A DNA stretch of 64,000 bases from JAIBJN01 sp963775395 (GTDB taxonomy: Bacteria > Actinomycetota > Thermoleophilia > Gaiellales > Gaiellaceae): NCBI GenBank assembly GCA_963775395.1, contig CAVZIX010000011.1:1-64000 (forward strand). Reading direction: 5' to 3'. Positions 25,308 to 33,975 of this stretch are shown here, one piece after another; the first letter of the stretch is position 1; each line of letters opens with the position of its first letter. Both the position numbers and the translations under genes were made by a program. The notes beneath the pieces were generated by a model. It ran no database searches. It saw only the letters and a list, made by a program, of their open reading frames with translations, and had not been told where the DNA came from.

Positions 25308-25313
25308 AGGATA
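25308..25313 (-). promoter_or_regulatory. -10 box of murJ (leaderless)
   Basis: TATCCT on the minus strand, 7 nt before the GTG start at 25300, in the divergent region shared with rpsT. Confidence 0.5.
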
Positions 25314-25341
25314 GGCGAGCGGCCGGAAGGGCGGCTCCTGC

Positions 25342-25347
25342 TACGAT
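25342..25347 (+). promoter_or_regulatory. Possible -10 box of rpsT
   Basis: TACGAT lies 30 bp before the rpsT ATG. The same hexamer precedes tRNA-Leu. No -35 is evident. The short leader ends CTTTTCTCCGT with no Shine-Dalgarno sequence. Confidence 0.35.
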
Positions 25348-25377
25348 CTGCGCGGCCCGACGGGGCCTTTTCTCCGT

Positions 25378-25638
25378 ATGCCGAACATCAAGCAGCAGAA
25401 GCGCCGCGTCTCGATCGCCGCCCGTCAGCGGGTCGAGAACCTGCGCTATCGCTCGTCCGCGAAGACGCTCTACAAGCGGCTCGAGACGGCTCTCGCCGAC
25501 GGCGACAAGGACGGCGCAGCGCAGGCGCATCGGGAGCTCGTCCGCTGCCTCGACAGGGCCGCCGCCACGCGCGCGATGCACCCGAACCGCGCGGCCAGGA
25601 AGAAGTCGCAGGCCGCCCGGCTCGTCGCGGGCAGCTAG
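25378..25638 (+). CDS. rpsT: 30S ribosomal protein S20
   Basis: The 86-residue basic protein begins MPNIKQQKRRV and contains HPNRAARKKSQAARL near the end, both typical of S20, which binds 16S rRNA. Length is normal. It is a single gene on the plus strand, divergent from murJ and convergent with holA, whose stop codon overlaps its own by 4 bp. Confidence 0.96.
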   Translation: MPNIKQQKRRVSIAARQRVENLRYRSSAKTLYKRLETALADGDKDGAAQAHRELVRCLDRAAATRAMHPNRAARKKSQAARLVAGS

Positions 25639-26615
25639 CCTCTCGCGCCGACGCTCTCGGGCCGGGCCACCAGCTCGACGAGCGCACGCTCCAGCTCGAG
25701 CTCGCCGGTCAGCCTGCTGGAGCCCTTGAGGGCGGCATCCAGCGCCGCCAGTCTGACGACCGCGTCGTCGAGCTCGTCGCGCGAGTAGTTGTCCGCATGC
25801 CCGAGCGCCTTGCGAACGCGGAACTCGTGCTTGCGGAGCCGCTTGGCGATGTCCTTCGCGCCGAGCCCCTCCTCGGAGAGCGCCTGCACTTGGCGGACGA
25901 GCCCGACCTGGGAGGCGAGCCGCATGGCAATGACGAACGGCTCCTCGCCGTGCTCGAGGTCGGCCTGGCACGCGGCGAGCGTACCGGCCATGTTCCGCGC
26001 GCCCCAGGCGTCCATGATCGCCCAGGCGGAGGCGTCGTTCGAGGGCGCGGCGAGCAGTTCGACCTCGCGGCGGCTGACGGTCTCGCCCCCCGCCCAGGCC
26101 GCAAGCTTCTCGGCCTCGGTGGTGAGCGCCGTCGCGTCCTCGCCGACGATGTCCACGAGCGCCCGGGCGGCGTCGGCGTCGGCATTGACGCCGAGGCGCT
26201 CGAACTGTGCCCTCACCCACGAGGGAAGGTCTCGCGGCCTCGGCACTTCGTACGTAAGCACCTCGCCCGCCTTCTTGCAGAGCGCCGGGAGCGTCGAGCC
26301 CTTGAGGTCGTCGCCGGCGACGAGCACGAGCACCGCCCCGGCCACGGGATCCTTGACGTAGGCCGCGACGGCCTCCTCGTCGTCCTTCTTCCAGCTCTCG
26401 ACGCCCTCGACGAGCACGAGACGCCCGCCGTCCCCGGAGAAGAGGCCGAGCGAGTTGCAGGCCGCGACCGCCTCCTCCCCGCTCACGGCCTCGGCGGCGA
26501 GCGTCTCGATCGACTCCGGCCCGAAGCGGGCGCGGAGGCGCTCGAGAGCACGGCGGATCTTCGGACGGTCTCCGCCCGTGAGGAGATAGATGGGACGCAG
26601 CTCGCCCTCGGCCAC
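25635..26615 (-). CDS. holA: DNA polymerase III subunit delta
   Basis: HolA opens the beta clamp within the clamp-loader complex. The protein is about 326 residues, with LRPIYLLTGGDRPKI at the start, VSGEEAVAACNSLGLFSGD, LVLVEGVESWKKDDEE and the C-terminal all-helical domain. The GTG at 26615 is preferred: TATGCT ends 8 nt upstream, the common spacing here. A TTG at 26624 would add only three residues and overlap that box. It lies 15 bp after comEC, an order common in bacteria. Confidence 0.92.
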   Translation of the reverse strand: MAEGELRPIYLLTGGDRPKIRRALERLRARFGPESIETLAAEAVSGEEAVAACNSLGLFSGDGGRLVLVEGVESWKKDDEEAVAAYVKDPVAGAVLVLVAGDDLKGSTLPALCKKAGEVLTYEVPRPRDLPSWVRAQFERLGVNADADAARALVDIVGEDATALTTEAEKLAAWAGGETVSRREVELLAAPSNDASAWAIMDAWGARNMAGTLAACQADLEHGEEPFVIAMRLASQVGLVRQVQALSEEGLGAKDIAKRLRKHEFRVRKALGHADNYSRDELDDAVVRLAALDAALKGSSRLTGELELERALVELVARPESVGARG

Positions 26616-26623
26616 CGCGGCCA

Positions 26624-26629
26624 AGCATA
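26624..26629 (-). promoter_or_regulatory. -10 box of holA (leaderless)
   Basis: TATGCT on the minus strand, 8 nt before GTG 26615, between the comEC stop and holA. Confidence 0.45.
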
Positions 26630-26630
26630 G

Positions 26631-28916
26631 TCAGTGCTCCCGGGAGACCGAGACCCGGCTCCCGTCCGTCTCGATCGTCACGCGGCCGTGGAGATCCGTA
26701 CGGTAGACATCGAGCCCGGAGAGCCCCGACAGCGCGGCCATCGTGGAGGGCGTCGGGTGGCCGTAGTCGTTGTTCGCGCCGACCGAGACGACCGCGACCT
26801 GCGGGTCGACGAGGTCGAGCAGGGCCGGCAGCGCAGTGTCCGCCGAGCCGTGGTGCGCGACCTTGAGGATCTCCACCGGCGGAGGCCGGATGGGAACCGT
26901 GACGTTTCCCTCCGCGTCCGCGGTCAGGAGCGCGTCGATCCGTCCGTAGGTCGCGAGGAGGACGACCGCGTGGTTGTTCGGATCGTCCCCAGGCGGGCCG
27001 GGGCGGTCCGGCCAGAGGACCTCGAGGCGCAGCGCGCCGACGCGCAGTCGTTGGCCGGCGTGAAGCGCGATTACGGGCACATCGTGCGCTCGCGCGGCCT
27101 CGACCGCAGCATCGTGATCCTCGCTCTCCGCCGGGATGCGCGGGTCGAGGACCGATCCGACCTCGATCGCGTCGAGCACGTCCGCGGCGCCGCCGATGTG
27201 ATCGCGCTGAGGATGTGTGAGGACGAGCGCGACGAGGCGCTCCACGCCGAGGTCCTCGAGCTGCCCGGCGACGTCAGCCTCGGGAGGGCCCTGGTCGACG
27301 AGGACCGCCCCCTCGGGCACCTGGAGCAAGATGGCGTCACCCTGGCCCACGTCGAGCACGGTGATCCGGAGCCCGTTCGGGAGCGGTGGTGCGTTGTCGG
27401 GGACGCTCCTCCAGGCGACGACGAGCGCGAGGACGACCCCGGCGACCGCTGCCGCGCGCCAGGCCCGGGGCCGGCGCCCCCGCACGAGCGCGGCGAGAAG
27501 ACCCGCGCAACCGAGAAGGCCGAGCAGGGCTCGTCCCGACTCGACCTGCGCGTACGGCAGGCCGCCCACCGTCCGGGCGCAGAAGGCGAGATACGCCGCC
27601 AGCCATCCGTCGATCCAGGCGAGAGCGCTCGCGGCCTCCGGCAACGCTGGGTGTAGAGCCGCGGCCGCGAGCGCGAGGCCGAGGAGCGGCGCGACGATCG
27701 GCGCTGCGAGCGCGTTGGCCACGAGCGAGTAGACGGGGATGGCCCCGAAATGGAGCCAGAGGATCGGCGCCGTGGCCGCGCCGCACGCGGCTGAGAGCGC
27801 CACGATCTCCGCGAGCTTGACCGGCAGCGGATAGCCCTCCAGCCTGGCCTCGATCCGCGGGACGAGCACGAAGATGGCCGCGACCGCGGCGAACGAGAGC
27901 TGGAAGCCGGGCTCGAGCAGGCTGTACGGGCTCCACGCGAGCAGGACGGCCGCGCCGACGAGCAGGAAGTACCAGCGGTCGCGCGGCCGCGACGCGAGCC
28001 AGGCAAGCGACGCGAGACCCCCTGCGACGCCTGCCCGAACCACCGAGGGCTGCCAGCCGACCGCGAGCACGTAGGCGAAGACCGCGCCGAGCGCGCCGAC
28101 CTCCCCGATCCAGCGCGGGAAGCCGAGCGTCCAGGCGAGCAGGATCATCCCGGCGACGACGTAGGCGACGTTCTGGCCCGATACCGCCAGCAGGTGGTAG
28201 AGCCCCGAGGCCCGGAACCGGTCACGCAGCTCCTGGTCGAGCCCTTCGTCCTCGCCGAGGACGACGCCTGCGAGGACCGCCCGTCGCTCGCCGGGAGGCA
28301 CCGCGTCGAGCGAGCGCGCGACGCCTCGCCTCAGCCCGTCCGCGATCGCACCGAGCCCGCCCCGGCGGCCGACGACCCGGAAGCTCCCTCCTCGCAAGAC
28401 GACGTGGATGCCCTGTCGCCGGAGGTACGCCGCCTCGTCGAAGCCGCCCTCTACCTCGGGCCCTCGCGGACGAGCGATTGTGACGACGACCTCCAGGAGC
28501 GCGCCCTGGGGCGGTGCCCGCTCCGGAGGGAGATCGAGGCGCGCGCGCTCATCGACCTCGTCCCTGCCGAAGCGCAGGACGCGGACGGGCATGCGGACGG
28601 CGAACTCGCTGCGCCTCGCCGGGCCGGTCACCTCGACGCGTGCGAGAGCGGCCCGGCCGACCTCGTTCTCGAGCACGCTCGCATCGAGGGCCTCGAGCCT
28701 GGCGCTTCCCCACCACAGGCCGGCGAGCACGAGGGCGAACGCGAGGAGCGGAACACGCGCAGGCGCGACGACGATCGCGAGCAGGGCGACTGCCCCGGCG
28801 GCGAGCGTGAGCCCGGCGTGGGCCTCGCGGCCGAGGAGGGCAAGCGCGAGGCCCGCGCAGAGCGCGGCAGCCAGGAGGTGCGCCGCCGGCACCCGTCGGA
28901 AGAGGTCGTTCGCCAC
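26631..28916 (-). CDS. comEC: DNA uptake channel protein ComEC/Rec2
   Basis: ComEC forms the membrane channel for single-stranded DNA during natural transformation. The 761-residue protein has an N-terminal membrane and OB-like DUF4131 region, the competence domain (residues about 220-490, with GLYHLLAVSGQNVAYV), and a C-terminal metallo-beta-lactamase domain with VLTHPQRDHIGG, KVAHHGS and NDYGHPTP. It follows comEA by 7 bp. No dprA or pilus genes are in the window. Confidence 0.94.
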   Translation of the reverse strand: MANDLFRRVPAAHLLAAALCAGLALALLGREAHAGLTLAAGAVALLAIVVAPARVPLLAFALVLAGLWWGSARLEALDASVLENEVGRAALARVEVTGPARRSEFAVRMPVRVLRFGRDEVDERARLDLPPERAPPQGALLEVVVTIARPRGPEVEGGFDEAAYLRRQGIHVVLRGGSFRVVGRRGGLGAIADGLRRGVARSLDAVPPGERRAVLAGVVLGEDEGLDQELRDRFRASGLYHLLAVSGQNVAYVVAGMILLAWTLGFPRWIGEVGALGAVFAYVLAVGWQPSVVRAGVAGGLASLAWLASRPRDRWYFLLVGAAVLLAWSPYSLLEPGFQLSFAAVAAIFVLVPRIEARLEGYPLPVKLAEIVALSAACGAATAPILWLHFGAIPVYSLVANALAAPIVAPLLGLALAAAALHPALPEAASALAWIDGWLAAYLAFCARTVGGLPYAQVESGRALLGLLGCAGLLAALVRGRRPRAWRAAAVAGVVLALVVAWRSVPDNAPPLPNGLRITVLDVGQGDAILLQVPEGAVLVDQGPPEADVAGQLEDLGVERLVALVLTHPQRDHIGGAADVLDAIEVGSVLDPRIPAESEDHDAAVEAARAHDVPVIALHAGQRLRVGALRLEVLWPDRPGPPGDDPNNHAVVLLATYGRIDALLTADAEGNVTVPIRPPPVEILKVAHHGSADTALPALLDLVDPQVAVVSVGANNDYGHPTPSTMAALSGLSGLDVYRTDLHGRVTIETDGSRVSVSREH

Positions 28917-28923
28917 GATCCGG

Positions 28924-29508
28924 TCACAGGCCCACGAGCGGCCGGAGCTGCTCGAGCCGCGCCGGCCCGATCCCCGGGACCGCGTCGAGCTCCTCGATCG
29001 AGCCGAACCCGCCGTTGGCCGTACGAAAATCGATGATCTGCGAAGCCGTGACCGGCCCGATCCCGGGCAGGGCGTCGAGCTGCTCGACCGTGGCCGAGTT
29101 GAGGCTCACCTTCCCGCCCGGCACGAGCGCGGCGCCCTCTCCCGTGGACGCCACGCCCGGCTCGCCGCGCAGCGGAACGAGCACCTGCTGGCCGTCGGCG
29201 ACCGGGGCGGCCAGGTTGACGAGCTCGAGCGCAGCCTTCGGCTTGGCTCCGCCCGCCTCCGCGATCGCATCGTCGATCCGGCTGCCCTCGGCGAGCTCGT
29301 AGAGACCGGGACTGTCGACGGCGCCCGCGACGTGGACGACCAGCATGCGCGGCGGCTCCTCTTCGACGTCCAGCGCGACCGAGGCGACGCTCGGCGCGGG
29401 CCTGGCTTCGCTCCCGCCCAGGGCCACCCGGCCGGCGATGGTCAGCAGGACAAGGAGCGCGGCGGCATAGGCGAGCGCGCGGGCCCGCGAGATCGTCGGC
29501 ATCTGCAC
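28924..29508 (-). CDS. comEA: Competence protein ComEA (DNA receptor)
   Basis: ComEA binds incoming double-stranded DNA outside the cell and feeds ComEC. The 194-residue protein has one N-terminal membrane helix, a SLBB domain (VVHVAGAVDSPGLYEL, NLAAPVADGQQVLVP) and two helix-hairpin-helix motifs at the C-terminus (LDALPGIGPVTASQIIDFR and LDAVPGIGPARLEQL). It lies just upstream of comEC on the same strand. Confidence 0.94.
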   Translation of the reverse strand: MQMPTISRARALAYAAALLVLLTIAGRVALGGSEARPAPSVASVALDVEEEPPRMLVVHVAGAVDSPGLYELAEGSRIDDAIAEAGGAKPKAALELVNLAAPVADGQQVLVPLRGEPGVASTGEGAALVPGGKVSLNSATVEQLDALPGIGPVTASQIIDFRTANGGFGSIEELDAVPGIGPARLEQLRPLVGL

Positions 29509-29511
29509 GGC

Positions 29512-30141
29512 TCACCGGGCGGCGTAGTGGACGAGAAGGCGCGGCCGGAGCGCGGCGTGCGGCGAGCCTGCCGACGGCCCGTAGAGCCCGCTCGAGCCGT
29601 ACGCCTCGTCGCCCTCCTGGAGCTTCAGGAGGACGCCGTTGTTCGGCGCCGCGTTCCGACGCCACGCCCGGACGAGGGCGGTCAGGTCCCAGGTGAGCCA
29701 CTGCGGCGTCCCGGCGGCGAGGACGACCGCCGTCGAAGCGACCCGCTCGTCGAAGTCGACCTCACGCTCGCGGAACCAGCTCGGAGAGAGGATCCGGTGG
29801 GCGTCGATCACGTAGCCGACGGCACACGGCACGGCAGTCGAGCGCGGCCCGACGCAGGTGCCGTCGTGGTGAATCGACAGCTCCGCGGACGAGATCGCCG
29901 CCCCGGGCGGGATCGACCCGAGCGGAACGCGTAGAGCGGCGCGCCAGACCTTGTCGTCGACGCCCCCGATCGGGAGGCGGGGCCCGTCGTCCCGATAGCA
30001 GCGCGCCTCCCAGTCGTAGCTCCAGTCGCACCAGAACGGTAGGCCGACATCGGCCTCGACCGGGATCGAAATCACCGCGGCGCGCGCGGTGCCACCGAGC
30101 CAGAGCGCCGCGAGCGCGATTGCCACGAGGAGAGATCGCAT
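29512..30141 (-). CDS. Secreted DNRLRE-domain-like protein
   Basis: The 209-residue protein starts with a signal peptide (MRSLLVAIALAALWLGGTARA). The mature part looks like a beta-sandwich of the DNRLRE type: ALRVPLGSIPPGAAISSAELSIHH, LTWDLTALVRAWRR, NNGVLLKLQE, ending RPRLLVHYAAR. Such domains are found in exported surface proteins. It contains four or more Cys. It lies 3 bp before comEA on the same strand, so it may be co-transcribed with the competence genes, though a functional link is unproven. Confidence 0.75.
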   Translation of the reverse strand: MRSLLVAIALAALWLGGTARAAVISIPVEADVGLPFWCDWSYDWEARCYRDDGPRLPIGGVDDKVWRAALRVPLGSIPPGAAISSAELSIHHDGTCVGPRSTAVPCAVGYVIDAHRILSPSWFREREVDFDERVASTAVVLAAGTPQWLTWDLTALVRAWRRNAAPNNGVLLKLQEGDEAYGSSGLYGPSAGSPHAALRPRLLVHYAAR

Positions 30142-30204
30142 GCACTCGATGTTCGCGCGAAAAGACGCGCGGGTGGCGCATGGACTGTGACGGAAGTGAG
30201 CCGG

Positions 30205-31338
30205 CTAGCGGACGATGCAGGGGCCGGAGGCAACGCGGCGCAGCTCGCCGGCCGCCGCGCTCACGACGAGTTCGACGGGGACGGCGTAGCCGCCCTGCCC
30301 GTCGCGCGTTCCTCCGAAGATCATCGCGACGACGCGACCGCGCCGGTCGATGACGGGGCCGCCGCTCTCACCGGGCTGGACGGCGCCGCGCAGCGGCACG
30401 ACGACGCGCGGGCGCACACGCCCGCCGTACGCGCCCGGAGAGAGAACCGTCCGCGAGTCCCCGGCCGTCCCGGCGGTGGCCGTCAACGCTCCGTTCCGCG
30501 GGTAGCCGAGGAGAGCCACCGGGCGCGGGAGGTCGGGGCTGGTGTTCACCGGCAGGGCGCCGACCTCGAGCCCGCGCACGCGCACCAGCGCGATGTCGTT
30601 CGTCGAGTCGACGTAGACCGGCGTCGCCGAGAGAACCTGGCCGTTCGGGGCGAGGGCACGCGTGCCGTCGTGGCCCGCGATCACGTGCGCGTTGGTGGCC
30701 ACCAGGCCCCGGCGCACGACCCAGCCGGATCCCTGCGTCCCGACACCGCACGCCGTCCCCTCGAGCTTGAGGACGCTGCCCGCGGCGGCCTGCGCCCCCG
30801 GGCTCTGGAGCACGCTCGGGTCCGGCGGGGGCAGCGACTCCTGGAGTCCCGGCAGCAGCGGCAGCGGGTCGAAGCGGTTGAGCGCCTGGAGCACCCGGTC
30901 GGGCGGCACCGCGTTGAGGAGCCGCGGGAGGAGGACGGACTCGCGGACCTCCGCTCTGAGGCCGAGCGCCGGCTGGTGCAGAGCCAGGACGGCCAGCAGC
31001 CAGCCGATCCCGAGCGCGATCAGCCCGCCCATGACGATGCCGCCGATGCGGTCGAGCGCCGAGAGCGACGGCCGGGCGGCGAGGAAGGCCCGTACGGGTG
31101 TCCCGAGCGCGGACGCGGCGGCTCCCAGCAGCGACGCGCCGATCAGCGCTCCGATGAGGCCGGCGACTGGGATCCACGGCGAGTTGTCGGGCAGGAAGAG
31201 CGGCGCCACGAACGAGCCGACGATCGCCCCGACGACGAGGCCGCCGAGCGAGAGCGCCTGCGCGGCCAGCCCGCGGTGAGCCCCGAAGACGGAGAAGACG
31301 GCGACGGCGAGCAGCAGGAGAACGTCGACGACGTTCAC
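30205..31338 (-). CDS. MarP-type CvpA/serine protease
   Basis: The 377-residue protein has four N-terminal membrane helices of the CvpA (colicin V production) family, then a trypsin-like protease domain facing the periplasm. The catalytic His is in LVATNAHVIAG, Asp in STNDIALV and Ser in GESGGPVID. Two Cys, in GTACGVG and GPCIVR, may form the disulfide known in mycobacterial MarP, which is needed for acid and oxidative stress resistance. The GTG at 31338 is preferred over 31344: the product then begins VNVVDVLLLL, and TACTCT is 6 nt upstream. It follows leuS. Confidence 0.9.
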   Translation of the reverse strand: MNVVDVLLLLAVAVFSVFGAHRGLAAQALSLGGLVVGAIVGSFVAPLFLPDNSPWIPVAGLIGALIGASLLGAAASALGTPVRAFLAARPSLSALDRIGGIVMGGLIALGIGWLLAVLALHQPALGLRAEVRESVLLPRLLNAVPPDRVLQALNRFDPLPLLPGLQESLPPPDPSVLQSPGAQAAAGSVLKLEGTACGVGTQGSGWVVRRGLVATNAHVIAGHDGTRALAPNGQVLSATPVYVDSTNDIALVRVRGLEVGALPVNTSPDLPRPVALLGYPRNGALTATAGTAGDSRTVLSPGAYGGRVRPRVVVPLRGAVQPGESGGPVIDRRGRVVAMIFGGTRDGQGGYAVPVELVVSAAAGELRRVASGPCIVR

Positions 31339-31344
31339 CCTCAC

Positions 31345-31350
31345 AGAGTA
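31345..31350 (-). promoter_or_regulatory. -10 box of marP-like gene (leaderless)
   Basis: TACTCT on the minus strand, 6 nt before GTG 31338, in the 34-bp gap after leuS. Confidence 0.45.
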
Positions 31351-31372
31351 CGGATGCGGCCCGGCGGCGCGG

Positions 31373-33823
31373 TTAGACGACGAGGTTGACGAGCTTGCCC
31401 GGGACGACGATCTCCTTGCGGATCTCCTTGCCCTCCACGTGTGCGCGCACGCGCGGGAGCTCCTTCGCCCGCGTGAGGAGCTCGGCCTCGTCCAGCCCGA
31501 CCGGCACCTCTACCCGGTCGCGCACGCGCCCGTTCACCTGGACGACGAGCTCGAACGTCTCGCGCTCGAGCAGCGCCGGGGCCGCCTGCGGCCACGCCAC
31601 TTCCCAGAGCCGTTCGCGCCCGAGCCGCTCCCAGAGCTCTTCGGCCATGTGCGGCGCATAGGGCTGGATGAGGCTGACGGCCGTCTCGGCGGCGAAGCGC
31701 ACCTCGCCCGCACGCTCGGGGTCGTCCTTGACGTGGTAGATCTCGTTGACGAGCTCGATCACGGCCGCGATGGGCGTGTTGAACTGGAAGCGGCGCGTGA
31801 TGTCGTCGCCCACCTTGGCGATCGCCTGGTGCGCGCGGCGCACGAGCGGGCCGTCGGTGGGCGGGTCGATCGGGCCTCGCTCGGCGACCTCCAGGCCCAG
31901 CCGCCAGAGCCGGCCGAGGAAGCGGGCCATGCCCTCGATGCCCGTGTCCTGCCACTCGATGTCGTCCTCCGCCGGGCCCATGTAGAGGATGTAGAGGCGG
32001 ACCGCGTCGGCGCCGTGGCGTGCAATCAGGTCGTCGGGGCTGAGCACGTTCCCCTTCGACTTGGACATCTTCGCGCCGAGGTAATGGATCATCCCCTGCG
32101 TGAAGAGGCGCAGGAACGGCTCGCGAAAGCCCAGCATCCCGAGGTCGTTCAGCACCTTCACGAAGAAGCGTGCGTAGAGCAGGTGCAGGATCGCGTGCTC
32201 GACGCCGCCGATGTACTGGTTCACCGGAAGCCAGTAGTCGGCCACCTCGCGGTCCCACGGCGCGTTCTCGTTGCGCGCGTCCGTGTACCGGATGAAGTAC
32301 CAGGACGAGTCGACGAACGTGTCCATCGTGTCGGTCTCGCGGTGCGCCTCGCCGCCGCACTTCGGACAGGACGTGTGCACCCAGTCCTCGGCGGCGGCCA
32401 GCGGCGAGCGGCCCTTCGGGAGGTACTGGTCCACCTCGGGGAGCAGGACGGGCAGATCCTCGTCCGGCACCGGCACCATCCCGCAGGAAGCGCAGTAGAG
32501 GATGGGGATCGGGCAGCCCCAGTAGCGCTGGCGGGAGAGCAGCCAGTCGCGCAGTCGGTAGCTGACGGCCGGGCGGCCGAGGCCGCGCGACTCGAGCCAC
32601 TCGACGATCGCCTGCTTGCCCTCCTCGCTCGGGAGGCCCGAGAACTGCGCTGAGTCGACCAGCCGCTCGTTCTCGGCGTGCGGGACGTAGGTTGCCTCCT
32701 CGTACTCCTCGCCCTCCGGAGCGACGACGACCTTCACCGGCAGCTCGAACCGCTGCGCGAACTCGAAGTCGCGCTCGTCGTGCGCCGGCACGGCCATGAT
32801 CGCCCCGGTCCCGTACTCCATGAGCACGTAGTCGGAGACCCAGATGGGCAGGCGCTGCTCGTCGACCGGGTTCGTGACGAACGCTCCGGTGGAGACGCCG
32901 GTCTTCTCCTTCTCGGGGTCGGCGCGCTCGACGGTCGAGCGGCCGGCGGCCTCGCGCACGTAGTCCAAGACCTCCTGCTCGTGCGGCGTTCCGGCGACGA
33001 GCTGCGGCACGAGCGGATGCTCGGGAGCAAGGACGAAGAAGGTGGCGCCGAACAGCGTATCCGGGCGCGTCGTGAAGACCGGGATCTCGACGTCCTGCTC
33101 CTCGATGCGGAAGACGACCTCGGCGCCCTCGGAGCGACCGATCCAGTTGCGCTGCATCGTCAGGACGTGCTCGGGCCACGACTCGAGCAGGCTCATCTCG
33201 TCGAGCAGGTCGTCGGCGTACTCGGTGATGCGGAAGAACCACTGCTCGAGATTCCTGCGCTCGACCTCGGCGCCGCAGCGCTCGCAGCGCCCGTCGATCA
33301 CCTGCTCGTTCGCGAGCACGGTCTGGTCGTTCGGGCACCAGTTGACGGGCGCCTGCTTGCGGTAGGCGAGACCCTTCTCGAAGAACCTGATGAAGAGCCA
33401 CTGCGTCCAGCGGTAGTAGGACGGCTCGTGCGAGGAGACCTCGCGGTCCCAGTCGATCGCCCAGCCCATGCGCTTCATCTGTCCACGGATGGCGGCGATG
33501 TTCCGCTCGATGACGAGACGCGGATGCCCTCCCTCGCGGATGGCCGCGTTCTCGGCGGGCAGGCCAAAGGCGTCGTAGCCCATCGGGCGCAGGACCTGGA
33601 AGCCCATACGCCGCCGGACGTGCGCGAGAACGTCACCGAGCGTGTAGTTCTTGACGTGCCCCATGTGCAGCTCGCCCGACGGGTACGGGAGCATCTCGAG
33701 CACGTACGTGTGCTCCTTGTCCATCTGGGACGGGTCGCCCGGATTCGGGACGTAGAACGCACGCTCGCGCTCCCAGATGTCCTGCCATTTCAGCTCGACT
33801 GCCTGCGGGTCGTATCGCTCCAT
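31373..33823 (-). CDS. leuS: Leucyl-tRNA synthetase
   Basis: LeuRS charges tRNA-Leu. The 816-residue protein has the HIGH-type motif HMGH in PYPSGELHMGHVKN, the editing (CP1) domain with VFTTRPDTLFGATF, zinc-type Cys pairs (CERCGAE, CASCG), the KMSKS loop in GAKMSKSKGNV, and the C-terminal tRNA-binding part. Length is normal. It is preceded by a leader with a strong terminator only 12 bp from the ATG, so expression may be controlled by attenuation. GGAGA serves as the ribosome site. Confidence 0.97.
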   Translation of the reverse strand: MERYDPQAVELKWQDIWERERAFYVPNPGDPSQMDKEHTYVLEMLPYPSGELHMGHVKNYTLGDVLAHVRRRMGFQVLRPMGYDAFGLPAENAAIREGGHPRLVIERNIAAIRGQMKRMGWAIDWDREVSSHEPSYYRWTQWLFIRFFEKGLAYRKQAPVNWCPNDQTVLANEQVIDGRCERCGAEVERRNLEQWFFRITEYADDLLDEMSLLESWPEHVLTMQRNWIGRSEGAEVVFRIEEQDVEIPVFTTRPDTLFGATFFVLAPEHPLVPQLVAGTPHEQEVLDYVREAAGRSTVERADPEKEKTGVSTGAFVTNPVDEQRLPIWVSDYVLMEYGTGAIMAVPAHDERDFEFAQRFELPVKVVVAPEGEEYEEATYVPHAENERLVDSAQFSGLPSEEGKQAIVEWLESRGLGRPAVSYRLRDWLLSRQRYWGCPIPILYCASCGMVPVPDEDLPVLLPEVDQYLPKGRSPLAAAEDWVHTSCPKCGGEAHRETDTMDTFVDSSWYFIRYTDARNENAPWDREVADYWLPVNQYIGGVEHAILHLLYARFFVKVLNDLGMLGFREPFLRLFTQGMIHYLGAKMSKSKGNVLSPDDLIARHGADAVRLYILYMGPAEDDIEWQDTGIEGMARFLGRLWRLGLEVAERGPIDPPTDGPLVRRAHQAIAKVGDDITRRFQFNTPIAAVIELVNEIYHVKDDPERAGEVRFAAETAVSLIQPYAPHMAEELWERLGRERLWEVAWPQAAPALLERETFELVVQVNGRVRDRVEVPVGLDEAELLTRAKELPRVRAHVEGKEIRKEIVVPGKLVNLVV

Positions 33824-33944
33824 CGGTCTCCGATATAAAAACGCCTCTCGTCTGAGAGGCGCTCGGGAGGGCCGGCGGCCTTTCCGCCGCGTCGACGCTC
33901 CCTGGGTCAGCTAAGGGACGTTGCCATTTCCGACACGAATCTTA
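33824..33944 (-). promoter_or_regulatory. leuS leader with -10 box, short open frame and intrinsic terminator
   Basis: On the minus strand, a TAAGAT -10 (33939-33944) is followed by a seven-codon frame at 33907-33927 (MATSLS, stop) with a rare CTT leucine codon. A GC-rich hairpin region follows, then a textbook terminator: CGCCTCTC, loop AGAC, GAGAGGCG at 33842-33861, then TTTTT. Transcription must pass this terminator to reach leuS. The layout suggests attenuation. It lacks the T-box consensus with UGG, so it is not a clear T-box. Confidence 0.6.
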
Positions 33945-33975
33945 GCGTCGGCCCGAGCGGTGGCAGAATCCGCAC

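Noticed and set aside
33824..33960. T-box riboswitch upstream of leuS
   Set aside because: The AGGGTGGnACCGCG core with its UGG is absent, and the gap is too short for a full T-box.
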